The notes below the pieces were generated by a model. The model ran no database searches. It had not been told where the DNA came from and saw nothing but the letters and a program-made list of their open reading frames with translations. Positions 37,839-47,372 of a stretch of DNA of 64,000 bases are shown here, one piece after another. Source of the stretch: Massilia violaceinigra (GTDB lineage: Bacteria; Pseudomonadota; Gammaproteobacteria; Burkholderiales; Burkholderiaceae_D); assembly GCF_002752675.1 (NCBI RefSeq), contig NZ_CP024608.1, forward strand, positions 1,984,001 to 2,048,000, in the 5' to 3' direction. A program made the translations under genes and the position numbers. Positions within the stretch are counted from its first letter, which is position 1. Every line of letters starts with the position of its first letter.

Positions 37839-39209
37839 TTAACCCATCATGGCCAGCGTCGCATCGAACAGCGAGTTGGCTACTGACATCACTTTCATGT
37901 TCGCCTGGTACATATTCTGGTACTCGACCAGATTGACCGCTTCTTCATCCTTGTTCACGCCGCTGGTCGAGGTCCAGTCGTCCATCGCATGGTTGCGCAT
38001 GGTCTCGGCGGTGGCCAGGGCCACCCGGTTCTGCTGGCTGTCGACGGCCAGCTTGCCGACCAGCTGGGAATCGGCGTCGCTGATCATGACCGAACCGAGC
38101 GAGCCGATGGTGACCGGCTGCTTTTTGATGTCGATCATTTTTTGCAGGTTGCCGCTGTCGCCAGGGGTATTATCGCCCGAAAACGCGAGGTCGGCGGTCT
38201 GGTAGCCGGCCGTGACCTGCAGCATGTTCGAGGGGCTGCCCGGGGTGAACACGAACAGCGGGCCGCCGGCCGTGCCGTTCATGGTGTAGCCGGCCGCCAA
38301 TTGGGTGTTGACCTTTTGCGCCAGCTGCTGGGCCAGGTCGGACACGCCTTGCTGCATCGGCAGCAAGATGTCGCGTTCGTACAAACCGAGGCCGCCGAGC
38401 TGGGCGCCAACCGCCGTCTTGTCGAGCTGGAACGAGGAACCGGCGAAGTCGACCCGCAGGTTTTGCGCCGCGCCGCCTTCGGCCACCAAGGTGGCGGCGA
38501 CATCGCCGATCACCAGCGCCTGGCCGGTCTTGAGCGAAATGCTGCGCGTGCCGTCGGGCTGGTCGGTCACTTCCAGGCCGACCTGGGTGGACAGGGCGTC
38601 GATGGCCAGGTCGCGCGCGTCGACCAGGGTCGAGGTGCTGCTGCCGGACGCGGTGGCCAGGCTGATCTGGCGGTTCAGGCCGGCGATGGTCTGGATCGAG
38701 GCGTTGGCCGACGAGACGATCGCGCCGCGCTGGTCGCGCAAGGATTGCAGCTGGCCGTTGTACACGTTGTTCATGCTGTTGAAGCGCTGCGCCATGGCGC
38801 TGGCGGCGGTCAGCACTTGCTGGCGCAGCGGGGTCGAGGTGGGATCGACGCCGGCCACCGCGTTGAGCGCCTGGAAGAATTTGTCGACGCCGTTGCTCAG
38901 GCCGGCGTCGTTGTCGCCCATGACCCGTTCGAGCTGGGTCAGGTAGGGCTGGGTCTGCGAATACTGGCCGACGCCGGAAGCGGCGCGCCACAGCTGCTGG
39001 TTCTTGTAGCCATCGGAAAAACGCAGCAGGGAATTGACCTCCACCCCGTTGCCGGCCGAACGCGTGCCGAACTGCGGACCGACCGCGGTCAGCAGCGCCG
39101 ACTGGCGCGTGTAACCTTTGGTTTGCAAGTTTGCAATGTTCTGGCTGGTTGCCTGCAGCGCGAGTTGGGAAGCCAGGGCGCCGCTCAGGGCGTTGTTCAT
39201 GATGCTCAT
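37839..39209 (-). CDS. flgK: Flagellar hook-associated protein FlgK (HAP1)
   Basis: A 456-residue first junction protein. The N terminus (SIMNNALSGALASQLALQATSQNIANLQTKGYTRQ) and the C-terminal VNLVEYQNMYQANMKVMSVANSLFDATLAMMG are the conserved helices of axial proteins. The variable middle is shorter than in E. coli FlgK (547 residues), as is usual for lateral systems. It follows flgJ by 73 bases, which leaves room for a separate promoter, though none is clear. Confidence 0.95.
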   Translation of the reverse strand: MSIMNNALSGALASQLALQATSQNIANLQTKGYTRQSALLTAVGPQFGTRSAGNGVEVNSLLRFSDGYKNQQLWRAASGVGQYSQTQPYLTQLERVMGDNDAGLSNGVDKFFQALNAVAGVDPTSTPLRQQVLTAASAMAQRFNSMNNVYNGQLQSLRDQRGAIVSSANASIQTIAGLNRQISLATASGSSTSTLVDARDLAIDALSTQVGLEVTDQPDGTRSISLKTGQALVIGDVAATLVAEGGAAQNLRVDFAGSSFQLDKTAVGAQLGGLGLYERDILLPMQQGVSDLAQQLAQKVNTQLAAGYTMNGTAGGPLFVFTPGSPSNMLQVTAGYQTADLAFSGDNTPGDSGNLQKMIDIKKQPVTIGSLGSVMISDADSQLVGKLAVDSQQNRVALATAETMRNHAMDDWTSTSGVNKDEEAVNLVEYQNMYQANMKVMSVANSLFDATLAMMG

Positions 39210-39282
39210 GGTGTCACTTCTTTCTCGATGGGCCGGCCAGATGGGTCGTCATAGTTACAAGGCGACCGTTTACTTGCCGCCA

Positions 39283-39672
39283 TTAAATTTTTTGGTGCGA
39301 AGTTTGCAGCGAAGTTTGCGGCGCGGTCTGCGCCGGCGTCTGCGGTGCGGCCGCCGGCAGCAATTGGCGCAGGATGGCGTCGGCCACGCCGAAGGCGCGC
39401 TGGTTTGCCATTTGCCCGGCCATCATGTTGTCGGCCATGTCTTGCATATCGCGGTTGACCGGGTCCTTGAAGACGCTGTCGTCGTCGGCCATGGCACGCG
39501 TGCCGCTGCGCATTTGCTGCAGCATATTGCCGATAAAGAAACTTTCGAATTCGATGGCGGCCTTGGTGGCTTTCGCCACGAATACCGGATCGGCGGCCGG
39601 GGTGACAGCGGCCTCGTGGCCGGTGCCCATGCCGGCGCGGTTGAGCTTGGTGGTCAGGTCGAGTGGATTCAT
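39283..39672 (-). CDS. flgJ: Rod-binding protein FlgJ, N-terminal domain only
   Basis: A 129-residue protein equal to the rod-cap half of FlgJ (IEFESFFIGNMLQQMRSGT and NRDMQDMADNMMAGQMANQ). The C-terminal glucosaminidase half found in E. coli FlgJ (313 residues) is absent; a separate glucosaminidase gene lies at 46644-47372. It would cap the growing rod in the periplasm. AAGGAG nine bases upstream supports the start. Confidence 0.92.
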   Translation of the reverse strand: MNPLDLTTKLNRAGMGTGHEAAVTPAADPVFVAKATKAAIEFESFFIGNMLQQMRSGTRAMADDDSVFKDPVNRDMQDMADNMMAGQMANQRAFGVADAILRQLLPAAAPQTPAQTAPQTSLQTSHQKI

Positions 39673-39684
39673 GGCAGCAACTCC

Positions 39685-40824
39685 TTAAATGACGACCAGT
39701 TCGCCTTCGATGGCGCCGGCCTGGTCGAGCGCCTGCAGGATCGCCATGATGTCGTCGGGGGTGGCGCCCAGGCTGTTGACGATGTCGATGATGGTTTGCA
39801 GCTTGGCGCTGGCGGGCCACTTGAACATGGCGCGCCCGGCGCCCTGGTCGACCGACAGCTTCGATTGCGGGGTGACGGCGGTGCGCCCGTTCGAAAACGG
39901 GCCGGGCTGGCTCACGGCCGAGCTTTCGGCGATCACCACCTTGAGCGAACCGTGGGTGACGGCGGCAGCCTTGACCCGCACGCCTTCGGCGATCACCACC
40001 GTGCCGGTGCGCGAATTGAAGACCACTTTCGGCACGTCGGTGCCGACATCGATCGACAGCGCCTGCAGCTTGGCCATGAAGGCCACGCGCTCGGTCGGGT
40101 TGGCCGGGGCGATCACCTGGATGCTGGCGCCGTCGGCCGTGGTGGCGAGCGGGCCGAAGCGGCGGTTGATGGCTTCGACGACATTGGTGGCGGTCTCGAA
40201 GTGCGGCGTTTTCAGGCGCAGCATGACTTCGGCGCGGGTCGAGAAATCGCTGCCGATTTCACGTTCGATATTGGCGCCGTTGGGAATGCGCCCGCCGGTC
40301 GGGGTGTTGACGGTGACGCTCGAGCCGCTCGCGCCCGTGGCGTTCAGGCCGCCGACCACCACATTGCCCTGGGCCAGGGCATAGACTTCATTGTCGGCCG
40401 CGCGCATTTGCGTGAGCAGCAGCATGCCGCCGCGCAAGCTCTTGGCGTCGCCCAGCGAGGAGACGGTGACGTCGATCGGCTGGCCGCGCCGGTAGCCGGG
40501 CGGGAACACGGCGCTGACCATGACCGCGGCCACGTTCTTGTTCTTCGCTTCGGCGCCGTCGGGCAGCTTGACGCCGAACTGCTTGAGCATGTTGACCACC
40601 GACTGGCTGGAAAACTTGACCTGGCTGCTGTCGCCGCTGCCGTTGAGGCCAACCACGAGGCCGTAGCCGACCAGCGGATTTTCGCGCACGCCTTCGACGC
40701 TGACCAGGTTGCGCAGGGTTTGCGCGGCCGAGGCCGGCAAGGCGAAGCAGGACAGCAGGGCCAGCATGGATAAGGGAAGGGCGAGGGGAAGGGCGAGGCG
40801 ACGCAGGAAAGCGGGTGATTGCAT
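39685..40824 (-). CDS. flgI: Flagellar P-ring protein FlgI
   Basis: A 379-residue periplasmic ring protein with a signal peptide (residues about 1-33, ending PASAA) and the very conserved [26 protein letters not shown]. It forms the P ring around the rod in the peptidoglycan layer. The end [17 protein letters not shown] is typical. flgH precedes it by 35 bases and flgJ follows by 12. Confidence 0.96.
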   Translation of the reverse strand: MQSPAFLRRLALPLALPLSMLALLSCFALPASAAQTLRNLVSVEGVRENPLVGYGLVVGLNGSGDSSQVKFSSQSVVNMLKQFGVKLPDGAEAKNKNVAAVMVSAVFPPGYRRGQPIDVTVSSLGDAKSLRGGMLLLTQMRAADNEVYALAQGNVVVGGLNATGASGSSVTVNTPTGGRIPNGANIEREIGSDFSTRAEVMLRLKTPHFETATNVVEAINRRFGPLATTADGASIQVIAPANPTERVAFMAKLQALSIDVGTDVPKVVFNSRTGTVVIAEGVRVKAAAVTHGSLKVVIAESSAVSQPGPFSNGRTAVTPQSKLSVDQGAGRAMFKWPASAKLQTIIDIVNSLGATPDDIMAILQALDQAGAIEGELVVI

Positions 40825-40859
40825 GGTGATTCCTTAGAACGGCACGAACAACGCGGCGT

Positions 40860-41516
40860 TTAAAACGGCATCCAGGGGCCGAGGAAGAAACGGGTCAGCC
40901 AGCCAGGTTCATTGGCGTTGGCCAGGGCGCCCCGGCCCGAGTAGCTGATCTGGGCATTGGCCACGCGCAGCGACGAGACCTGGTTGTCGGCGTCGATGTC
41001 GGCGGCGCGCAGGAAGCCCTTGAGGCGCACGAATTCTTCGCCCTGGTTCAGGGTCAGGCTTTTTTCGCCGGCCACGCGCAGCAGGCCGTTGGGCAGCACT
41101 TCCTGCACGATCACGGTCAGCGCGCCGGACAGGGCGTTCTGCTGGGTGCTGGTGGCGTCGCCCTCGAAGCCGCGTTCGGCCGACAGGTCGATGCCGGCTT
41201 TCGGGAACGTCTTGCCGAGCAGGATAGGCGGCGTCACACCCACGCTCGACTCCTTGCTGATGCTGGTGCCGGCGCGCTTGCTCGCCTGTGTGGTTTCCTG
41301 CAGGATCACGGTGACCACGTCGCCGGTGCGAAACGCCCGGCTGTCGGACGTCAATGGCACCGCGTCGGCGTTGAACACGCCGCCCGACAGGCCGCCGCGC
41401 GTTTGCGCTCGCGGCAGCGGCGCGGTTTCCTCGGCCATCGCGCGCGGTGGCGGCTGGCCGCTGCTGGCGCAGCCGGCCAGCACAGCCAGCGCAAACAAGG
41501 CGGCCGCCGCTTTCAT
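40860..41516 (-). CDS. flgH: Flagellar L-ring lipoprotein FlgH
   Basis: A 218-residue outer membrane lipoprotein. The signal peptide ends in the lipobox LAGC (Cys15). The body has the FlgH core (SRAFRTGDVVTVILQE, GKKSLTLNQGEEFVRLKG-like, DNQVSSLRVANAQISYSGRG) and ends WLTRFFLGPWMPF. It forms the L ring. Its ATG overlaps the flgG stop (TGATG). Confidence 0.96.
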   Translation of the reverse strand: MKAAAALFALAVLAGCASSGQPPPRAMAEETAPLPRAQTRGGLSGGVFNADAVPLTSDSRAFRTGDVVTVILQETTQASKRAGTSISKESSVGVTPPILLGKTFPKAGIDLSAERGFEGDATSTQQNALSGALTVIVQEVLPNGLLRVAGEKSLTLNQGEEFVRLKGFLRAADIDADNQVSSLRVANAQISYSGRGALANANEPGWLTRFFLGPWMPF

Positions 41517-42304
41517 CAGCGGGCCGCCTGGGCCAGGTACTGCAGCATGTTGTCGGCGGCCGAGAGCACCTTGGTGTTCATTTCGTAGGTGCGCTGGGCG
41601 GCGATCATGTCGACCATTTCCTCGACCACCTGCACGTTCGAGCCTTCCAGCGCGCCCTGCTTGAGCTTGCCGAAAGCGCCATCGCCCGGACGCCCTTCGG
41701 CGGCGGCGCCGCTGGCCGGCGTTTCCGAGAACAGGTTTTCGCCGAGTGCCAAGAGGCCCGTCGGGTTGACGAAGTTCGACAGCGTCAGCTGGCCCAGTTC
41801 CGACGGCGTGGTGCTGCCGGCGATGGTGGCCGAGACCATGCCGTTTTCACCGATGGTGATCGCGGTGGCGTTGTTCGGTACCGTAATCTGCGGCACCAGC
41901 GGCAAGCCCTGGGCATTGACCAGGGTGCCGGTGGCGTCGACCTGCAGCTGGCCGGCGCGGGTGTAGGCCGGGTCGCCGTTCGGGCGGCGCACTTGCAAAA
42001 AGCCATTGCCGGAAATGGCCACGTCGAGCGGCTGGCTGGTCGTTTGCAGGCTGCCGTTGGTGAACACTTTCTGGGTGCCCAGCAGGTGCGTGCCGTTACC
42101 GAGCTGCACGCCCGATGGCGACAGGGTATTGTCGGCGCGCTGGGCGCCCGGCTGCTGGTCGACCTGGTAGAACAAGTCCTCGAACACGACACGGTCGCGC
42201 TTGAAGCCGACGGTGTTGACGTTGGCCAGGTTGTTGGCGATCGCCTGCAGTTTGGCGTCCTGGGCTTGCACCCCGGTTTTGCTGATCCACATTGCTGGAT
42301 TCAT
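41516..42304 (-). CDS. flgG: Flagellar distal rod protein FlgG
   Basis: A 262-residue distal rod subunit. It has the N-terminal axial motif (LQAIANNLANVNTVGFKRDRVVFEDLFYQ), the QPGAQ and GTGV-like middle, and the C-terminal SNVQVVEEMVDMIAAQRTYEMNTKVLSAADNMLQYLAQAAR-type helix (key part MVDMIAAQRTYEMNTK). Length is that of the family (about 260). The ribosome binding site AAGGAAAAG supports the start. Confidence 0.96.
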   Translation of the reverse strand: MNPAMWISKTGVQAQDAKLQAIANNLANVNTVGFKRDRVVFEDLFYQVDQQPGAQRADNTLSPSGVQLGNGTHLLGTQKVFTNGSLQTTSQPLDVAISGNGFLQVRRPNGDPAYTRAGQLQVDATGTLVNAQGLPLVPQITVPNNATAITIGENGMVSATIAGSTTPSELGQLTLSNFVNPTGLLALGENLFSETPASGAAAEGRPGDGAFGKLKQGALEGSNVQVVEEMVDMIAAQRTYEMNTKVLSAADNMLQYLAQAAR

Positions 42305-42335
42305 GATCTTTTCCTTTTACGTGTTGGGGGGCGCG

Positions 42336-43061
42336 TCAGGCGCCGAGCAGGCGGTTGCCCACTTCGTTCATGTTGTCGCTGGCCTTGAGCAGCTTCATCT
42401 GCATCTCGAAGCTGCGGTTCAGGCTCATGGTGGCGACCATTTCTTCGACCGCCGACACATTGCTGCCTTCCAGGTGGCGCCCGCGCACGGTCACCGTTTC
42501 GTCGGCCGCCAGTGGCTGGCCGCTGCGCGAGACGATCAGCCCGCCTTCGTTCTTGGTCACTTCGCCCGCTTCGGCGTTGACCAGGCGTAGCTTGTCGATC
42601 ACCTGCATGTCGGTCGTTCCGGGCGCGAGCACCGAGATCGAACCGTCCGCGCCGATGGTGAGCGCGTTATGCGGCGGCAGCACCACCGGGCCGCCTTCGC
42701 CCAGCAGCGGATGGCCGTTGACCGACAGGGCGCCGTCGGCATCGATATTGATGGCGCCGGCGCGGGTATAGGCTTCGCCACCCTGCCACTGGACCGTCAG
42801 GTAACCGTTGCCGGTGATGGCCACATCGAGGTCGCGACCGGTTTCCTTGACCGGACCGGAGCGGGCCGACACGGAGTCGGACTGCATCCGCACATAGTGG
42901 CGGTCGTCGAAACCCGCGCCGCCCAGCGCTTGCGTCGACGACATTTCGAGGTTGGCGCGAAAGCCCGTCGTTTCCATGTTCGCCAGATTGTTGGCGTGGA
43001 CCTGCTGGGCTTTCAGCGCGCGTTCGGCGCCGCTCAGTGCTGTAAAGATCAATTTATCCAT
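42336..43061 (-). CDS. flgF: Flagellar proximal rod protein FlgF
   Basis: A 241-residue rod subunit. MDKLIFTALSGAERALKAQQVHANNLANMETTGFRANL at the start and LEGSNVSAVEEMVATMSLNRSFEMQMKLLKASD near the end are the conserved axial helices. It sits between flgE and flgG as in other flg operons, with GGGAG five bases before the ATG. Confidence 0.95.
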   Translation of the reverse strand: MDKLIFTALSGAERALKAQQVHANNLANMETTGFRANLEMSSTQALGGAGFDDRHYVRMQSDSVSARSGPVKETGRDLDVAITGNGYLTVQWQGGEAYTRAGAINIDADGALSVNGHPLLGEGGPVVLPPHNALTIGADGSISVLAPGTTDMQVIDKLRLVNAEAGEVTKNEGGLIVSRSGQPLAADETVTVRGRHLEGSNVSAVEEMVATMSLNRSFEMQMKLLKASDNMNEVGNRLLGA

Positions 43062-43100
43062 GTTGCTCCCTCAATGAATTCGGTGTTTCCGTGCAGATAC

Positions 43101-44288
43101 TTATAGTGCCTGCATTAAGGACTGAATCATCTGATTTTCTGTTGAAATCACCTTGGAATTTGCCTGATAGTTGCGCTGTGACGTCATCAGGCCGACCAAC
43201 TCTGACGTAATGTCAACATTCGAGCGTTCCAGCGCGCCGGTATTGAGCTTGCCGGCCAGGCCGCTGCCCGGGGTGCCGTACAGGGCCGCGCCGGACGCGG
43301 AATTGGCGGTCCAGCTGGTGTCGCTGACCGAGGTCAGCGAACCTTCGTCGGCGAAGGTGGCGATGGCCACCGTGCCCACCACTTGCTGCTGCTCGTTGCT
43401 GTACTTGGCCAGGACGGAACCGTCGGTGCCCATTTCGACGCCGATGAAGGTGCCGGAGGCATAGCCGTCGGTGCTGTTGGTGGTGGTGATGGCTTCGCCG
43501 GCGAACAGGGTGGTGCCGGCGTAGTTCACGTCCAGCGTGATCGCGGCCGAGCCGTTGGTCGGGGTGATGTTCAGGGTGGTCACGGGCGGCACCGGCGGCA
43601 GCTGGCCCATGTTGTCGAACGCCAGGGTGGTGGTGGTGGCCAGCGGCGCGCCGCCGTCGACCGCGTAGTGCACGGTCATGTTGGTGCCCGCGCCCTTGAC
43701 GAAATACTGCGACAGGGTGTGCTGGCTGCCCAGCGAATCGTAGACCACCGATTGCTTGGCCATGTTGTAGGAAGAGGCGTTGGCCGGATCGAAGGCGGCG
43801 GCCGGGGTCACCCAATCGTTCGACAGGTTGCCGACGTAGTTGACCTTGGTGCTGGCGACGGCTGGAATCTGGCCGGTCGGCACGGTGATATTGCCCATCA
43901 CGCCCAGCGCGCTGCTGCCCTTGATGGCGGCGTAGCCCTGCACCGAGCGGCCGTTGCTGTCGACCAGGAAGCCATCCTTGTTGGCCGAGAAGATGCCGAC
44001 GCGGCTGTAGTTGACCACGCCCTGGCTGTCGCGGCTGACAAAAAAGCCACGGCCGTCGATGGCGGCGTCGAGGCTGCGGCCGGTGGTGGTCACGCCACCG
44101 TTCAGGCCGATGCTCTGGGTCATCGAACCGACTTCGACGCCGGTTGCCTGGGAACCGGCATACATCGACGAAAAGTTGGCGCGGGTGCTCTTGAAGCCGT
44201 AGGTGCCGGCGTTGGCGATATTGTTACTGACTGCTTCGAGCTGGGTGTTGATCGACTGGATGCCCGACAATGCGATTTCGAAACTCAT
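43101..44288 (-). CDS. flgE: Flagellar hook protein FlgE
   Basis: A 395-residue hook subunit. The N terminus (FEIALSGIQSINTQLEAVSNNIANAGTYGFKSTRANFSSMY) and the C terminus (RSNVDITSELVGLMTSQRNYQANSKVISTENQMIQSLMQAL) are the conserved axial helices. The middle is Thr/Gly-rich and variable. It polymerises into the hook after export. AAGGA is placed seven bases before the ATG. Confidence 0.96.
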   Translation of the reverse strand: MSFEIALSGIQSINTQLEAVSNNIANAGTYGFKSTRANFSSMYAGSQATGVEVGSMTQSIGLNGGVTTTGRSLDAAIDGRGFFVSRDSQGVVNYSRVGIFSANKDGFLVDSNGRSVQGYAAIKGSSALGVMGNITVPTGQIPAVASTKVNYVGNLSNDWVTPAAAFDPANASSYNMAKQSVVYDSLGSQHTLSQYFVKGAGTNMTVHYAVDGGAPLATTTTLAFDNMGQLPPVPPVTTLNITPTNGSAAITLDVNYAGTTLFAGEAITTTNSTDGYASGTFIGVEMGTDGSVLAKYSNEQQQVVGTVAIATFADEGSLTSVSDTSWTANSASGAALYGTPGSGLAGKLNTGALERSNVDITSELVGLMTSQRNYQANSKVISTENQMIQSLMQAL

Positions 44289-44300
44289 GATGAACTTCCT

Positions 44301-44996
44301 TTAATTTGCGGTGGAGGAGTTGGCGGCCGCCAGCGATGCGCCGGACTTGCCGTTGAAGCCAGTGACGGACGACGGCGCAACATCGCCGATTCCTGCCACC
44401 TTGAGGACCACACCGCCACCGGCCGACATGCGCACGCTGTCCAGGCGGCCGATGACTTCGATGGCGTCGAGCGCACCAGCGCTCGTTTGTACTTTGATAT
44501 CGTATTTCCCAGGCGCCAGACCAAGCGCGACCGGATCGATGGAGAACGTTTGCGGACCCGAACCGCGCGAACCGAGCTGGACGTCGTGCTTGACGCCGTC
44601 GGAGCCGGTCAGGGTCACCGTGTTGGTGGCGCTCGCGCCGGGCAGGGTGACGCTGGCCTTGAGCGGCTTGCCGTCCAGGCGCACGCTGTTGGTCGTGACG
44701 GTGATGTCGGAGCCGACCTGGGCGCCCAGGGCCAGGGTCTGGATGCTTTCGAGCACACTGGCGCTGGTGCTGTTGAGCTTGGCGAGGCTTTGCATCGCCT
44801 CGGTCTGGCTCAACTGCGACAGCTGGTTGACGAACTGCGACGGATCGCTCGGCTCCAGCGGATCCTGGTTGCGGATCTGCGCCACCAGCAGCTTGGTGAA
44901 CATGTCCGCCGTTTCGCTGGCCGGGGCCTGGCCGACGACGGTGTTGGCATTGCCGGCAGCCTGGTTATTGGCGCCGTTGAGGTTATTGGTGAGCAT
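44301..44996 (-). CDS. flgD: Hook cap/assembly protein FlgD
   Basis: A 231-residue hook scaffolding protein. The N-terminal signature FTKLLVAQIRNQDPLEPSDPSQFVNQLSQLSQTE is diagnostic, and a tudor/Fn-like C-terminal part follows. The start at 44996 (MLTNNLNG) is preferred; the longer in-frame start reads through flgC. It is removed after hook completion. Confidence 0.94.
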   Translation of the reverse strand: MLTNNLNGANNQAAGNANTVVGQAPASETADMFTKLLVAQIRNQDPLEPSDPSQFVNQLSQLSQTEAMQSLAKLNSTSASVLESIQTLALGAQVGSDITVTTNSVRLDGKPLKASVTLPGASATNTVTLTGSDGVKHDVQLGSRGSGPQTFSIDPVALGLAPGKYDIKVQTSAGALDAIEVIGRLDSVRMSAGGGVVLKVAGIGDVAPSSVTGFNGKSGASLAAANSSTAN

Positions 44997-45000
44997 CGGA

Positions 45001-45420
45001 TCAGCCTTCGCCGAGTCGCAGCAGGCCCGCTTGCATCGACTTGATGCGTCCCAGGACTTCCACATTGGTTTCAAAGGCACGCGAGGCCGACATCATGTCG
45101 GTCATCTCGGCCACCTGGTTGACGTTCGGGTAGAACACCATGCCGTCGGCATTGGCCACCGGATTGCCCGGCTCGTAAGCCTTGCGCAGCGGTTCGGCCG
45201 ATTCGACCACGTCGAGTACCTGGACCCGGCTGCCGGCGCCGAGCTTGCCCGAACCGCCGTCGAGCATGGCGGCGAACACGGGTTTGCGGGCACGGTAGGT
45301 TTCGCCTTCCGAGCCGGACACCGAATCGGCATTGGCCAGGTTGCTGGCGATGGTATTGAGGCGCACCGACTGCGCCGCCATGGCCGAACCTGCAATTTGG
45401 GAAATGTCTTTAAAGCTCAT
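45001..45420 (-). CDS. flgC: Flagellar proximal rod protein FlgC
   Basis: A 139-residue rod subunit with the conserved AAQSVRLNTIASNLANADSVSGSEGETYRARKPVF and the terminal NVNQVAEMTDMMSASRAFETNVEVLGRIKSM. It lies between flgB and flgD with two- and four-base gaps, so flgB-C-D are translated together. Confidence 0.95.
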   Translation of the reverse strand: MSFKDISQIAGSAMAAQSVRLNTIASNLANADSVSGSEGETYRARKPVFAAMLDGGSGKLGAGSRVQVLDVVESAEPLRKAYEPGNPVANADGMVFYPNVNQVAEMTDMMSASRAFETNVEVLGRIKSMQAGLLRLGEG

Positions 45421-45422
45421 GA

Positions 45423-45788
45423 TTATTGTCCTGCGATGGCTTTGGCCAAACCCTTGAGCCGCATGTTCACGAACGTCAGGCTGGTCTGGAAATCGGATGC
45501 GTTTTGCGAGAACGCGGCTTGTTCGACGCCGATTTCGACGGTATTGCCGTCGGCGCTAGGGTGGTAAGGGACCCGGTACAAAGCAGCCTGGTCATCGGCG
45601 CCCAGGCCCGGCATATCCGACTCGGTCTCGATTCGCTGCTGCAGCATGGCACCGAAGTCGACGTCGCGTGCCGTGAATCCCGGCGTGTTTTCGTTGGCGA
45701 TATTGGCGGCCAGTACGCGGGTGCGGTCGGCGCGCAGATGGAGCGCGTCGGCGTGCACGCCAAGTGCCTTTTGGAAATCAATCGACAT
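45423..45788 (-). CDS. flgB: Flagellar proximal rod protein FlgB
   Basis: A 121-residue first rod subunit, with LRADRTRVLAANIANENTPGFTARDVDFGAML near the N terminus. The start at 45788 follows GGAGG by eight bases; a longer frame to 45866 overlaps the flgA promoter region and is rejected. It is the first gene of the long flgB-lafW operon and diverges from flgA, with 98 bases between the two starts. Confidence 0.94.
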   Translation of the reverse strand: MSIDFQKALGVHADALHLRADRTRVLAANIANENTPGFTARDVDFGAMLQQRIETESDMPGLGADDQAALYRVPYHPSADGNTVEIGVEQAAFSQNASDFQTSLTFVNMRLKGLAKAIAGQ

Positions 45789-45886
45789 GAAGCTTCCTCC
45801 GTGAATGAACTGCAGTGTGAATCTGGTTAAAATGACTCTGTGCGGCGTTCCTTGCGTCGTGCGCAACGTTTGCCAAGGTGCTACTT

Positions 45887-46642
45887 ATGTCTGAAGTCCG
45901 CCGCGCCACCAGCGCTTTGTTCATGCCATTAACGGCCGCCGCGCTGATTTCATTAGCCGGGGGCAACACAAACGCTGCCGAAACTTCGATCACGACCAGG
46001 CTGGAGCAGGCTGCGCGCGAGCAGCTGGCGCGCCAGGCGGAAACGGCCGGCTTGGCGGAACCGCAATTTACTGTCAACGTTGCAACGCCGCGTGCGGCTC
46101 CGCCGTGCGCCAAACCGGTCAACATCGAAGCGGTCGACACGCGCACGCCGGCGCGCATGCGCTTTGCCGTGCTGTGTCCCGACGCCGGCGGCTGGCGCAG
46201 CTCCGGCTGGCGATACGAATACGTGCTGCGGGCATCGGTCAGCGCGCTGGTGGCGGTGACGGCGGCGCCGGTTGCGGCCGGGCAGATGCTCACGGCGCAG
46301 GACGTGACGCTGGAGCGGCGCGACGTCACCACCTTGAGCGACGCCATCAGCTCGGCCGACGCGGCCACCGGGCAAGCATCGCGGCGCTCGCTGCGGGCCG
46401 GCGAAGTGCTGCGCCAGGCGCAGCTGAGCGCGCCATTACTGGTCAAGCGCGGCGAGCCGGTGGTGATGCTGGCGCGCTTCGAGGCGATCGAAATCAGCAC
46501 GTCCGGCGAAGCGCTCGACGCCGGCGCCTTCAATGCGCTGGTGCGGGTGCGCAACCTGGCCAACGGACGGGTGGTGCGCATGCGCGTGATCGCCGCCGGC
46601 ACGGTCGAGCCGGTCGAAATCCCGCGCTCGGCGCAGCCATGA
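45887..46642 (+). CDS. flgA: P-ring assembly chaperone FlgA
   Basis: A 251-residue periplasmic chaperone needed for FlgI ring formation. A signal peptide (to about residue 30) is followed by a divergent N-terminal half and the conserved SAF-type C-terminal half (ALVAVTAAPVAAGQMLTAQDVTLERRDVTTL, LLVKRGEPVVMLARFEAIEISTSGEAL, GRVVRMRVIAAGTVE). It is the only gene of this block on the plus strand. Its ATG at 45887 follows AAGGTG by six bases. The stop is one base from the end of the convergent glucosaminidase gene. Confidence 0.92.
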   Translation: MSEVRRATSALFMPLTAAALISLAGGNTNAAETSITTRLEQAAREQLARQAETAGLAEPQFTVNVATPRAAPPCAKPVNIEAVDTRTPARMRFAVLCPDAGGWRSSGWRYEYVLRASVSALVAVTAAPVAAGQMLTAQDVTLERRDVTTLSDAISSADAATGQASRRSLRAGEVLRQAQLSAPLLVKRGEPVVMLARFEAIEISTSGEALDAGAFNALVRVRNLANGRVVRMRVIAAGTVEPVEIPRSAQP

Positions 46643-46643
46643 T

Positions 46644-47372
46644 TCATTCCGACGCTCCCTGCAGGCGGGCGGCCAGGCGGGTCAGCTTGGCGGCGTAGGC
46701 CGGATCGGTGGCGTAACCGCCCTTGGCCAGGCCCTCGGCAAAGGCGCGGGCATCGGTGCCGGTGCCGATGGCGGCGGCGTAGCGCGGATTGTCGAGCAGC
46801 ACCTGGGCGTAGTCGCGGAAAGCGGCGCCCTGGTCCGGGTAGCTGCGGAAGCGCTCGGTTTTCTTCACGGCGGCGCCGTGTTCGTATTCGGTGGTGGCGT
46901 TGTCGGCCACCTCGCCCTGCCAGCTGGCACCAGCCTTGATGCCGAACAGGTTGTGGGTGGTGGCGCCTTCGGCCTGGCGCAGCGGACGCTGACCCCAGCC
47001 CGATTCCAGCGCGGCATGGGCCGACACCAGTTGCGGCGCCACGCCCAGGCGTTCGCCCGCTTCGCGCGCCCATGGCGCGATCTGTTCCAGGAAAGCCTGT
47101 TGCTCGGAACCGTCGGCAAAGGCGCCGCCGACCGTGCTGGCCGGGGCGACCTCGGCGTCCTGCAGGCGCGCCTGCAGCATGCGGCCTTGCGGACTGAGCA
47201 TGGAAGCGCCGCTGTCGGCGCTGCCCTGGCTGATGAAATCGGCAATCTCGTTCTGCATCGAACTGTAGACGCCGCCAAAGCCCGCGCCGCCGCCCACGGC
47301 CGCCATCGGGCGGGTGGACTGGGTCGGCGTGGCCGGCGTGATGCTGGCGGTATGGAAATCAGCGTGCCTCAT
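46644..47372 (-). CDS. Flagellar peptidoglycan hydrolase (FlgJ C-terminal-type glucosaminidase)
   Basis: A 242-residue protein whose residues about 90-235 are the glucosaminidase domain of FlgJ (QLVSAHAALESGWGQRPLRQAEGATTHNLFGIKAG, with the catalytic Glu in ALESGWG). NTTEYEHG-like and FRDYAQVLLDNPRYAAAI segments follow. It would open the peptidoglycan for the rod. The N-terminal 85 residues are not the rod-cap domain. The start at 47372 has GAGGAG upstream; it overlaps flgN by 14 bases. It complements the short FlgJ at 39283. Confidence 0.88.
   Translation of the reverse strand: MRHADFHTASITPATPTQSTRPMAAVGGGAGFGGVYSSMQNEIADFISQGSADSGASMLSPQGRMLQARLQDAEVAPASTVGGAFADGSEQQAFLEQIAPWAREAGERLGVAPQLVSAHAALESGWGQRPLRQAEGATTHNLFGIKAGASWQGEVADNATTEYEHGAAVKKTERFRSYPDQGAAFRDYAQVLLDNPRYAAAIGTGTDARAFAEGLAKGGYATDPAYAAKLTRLAARLQGASE

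Noticed and set aside
45789..45886. A sigma-28 or sigma-54 promoter between flgB and flgA
   Set aside because: The gap contains a TAAAAT but no TAAAG...GCCGATAA or GG-N10-GC site close to consensus, so no call is made.
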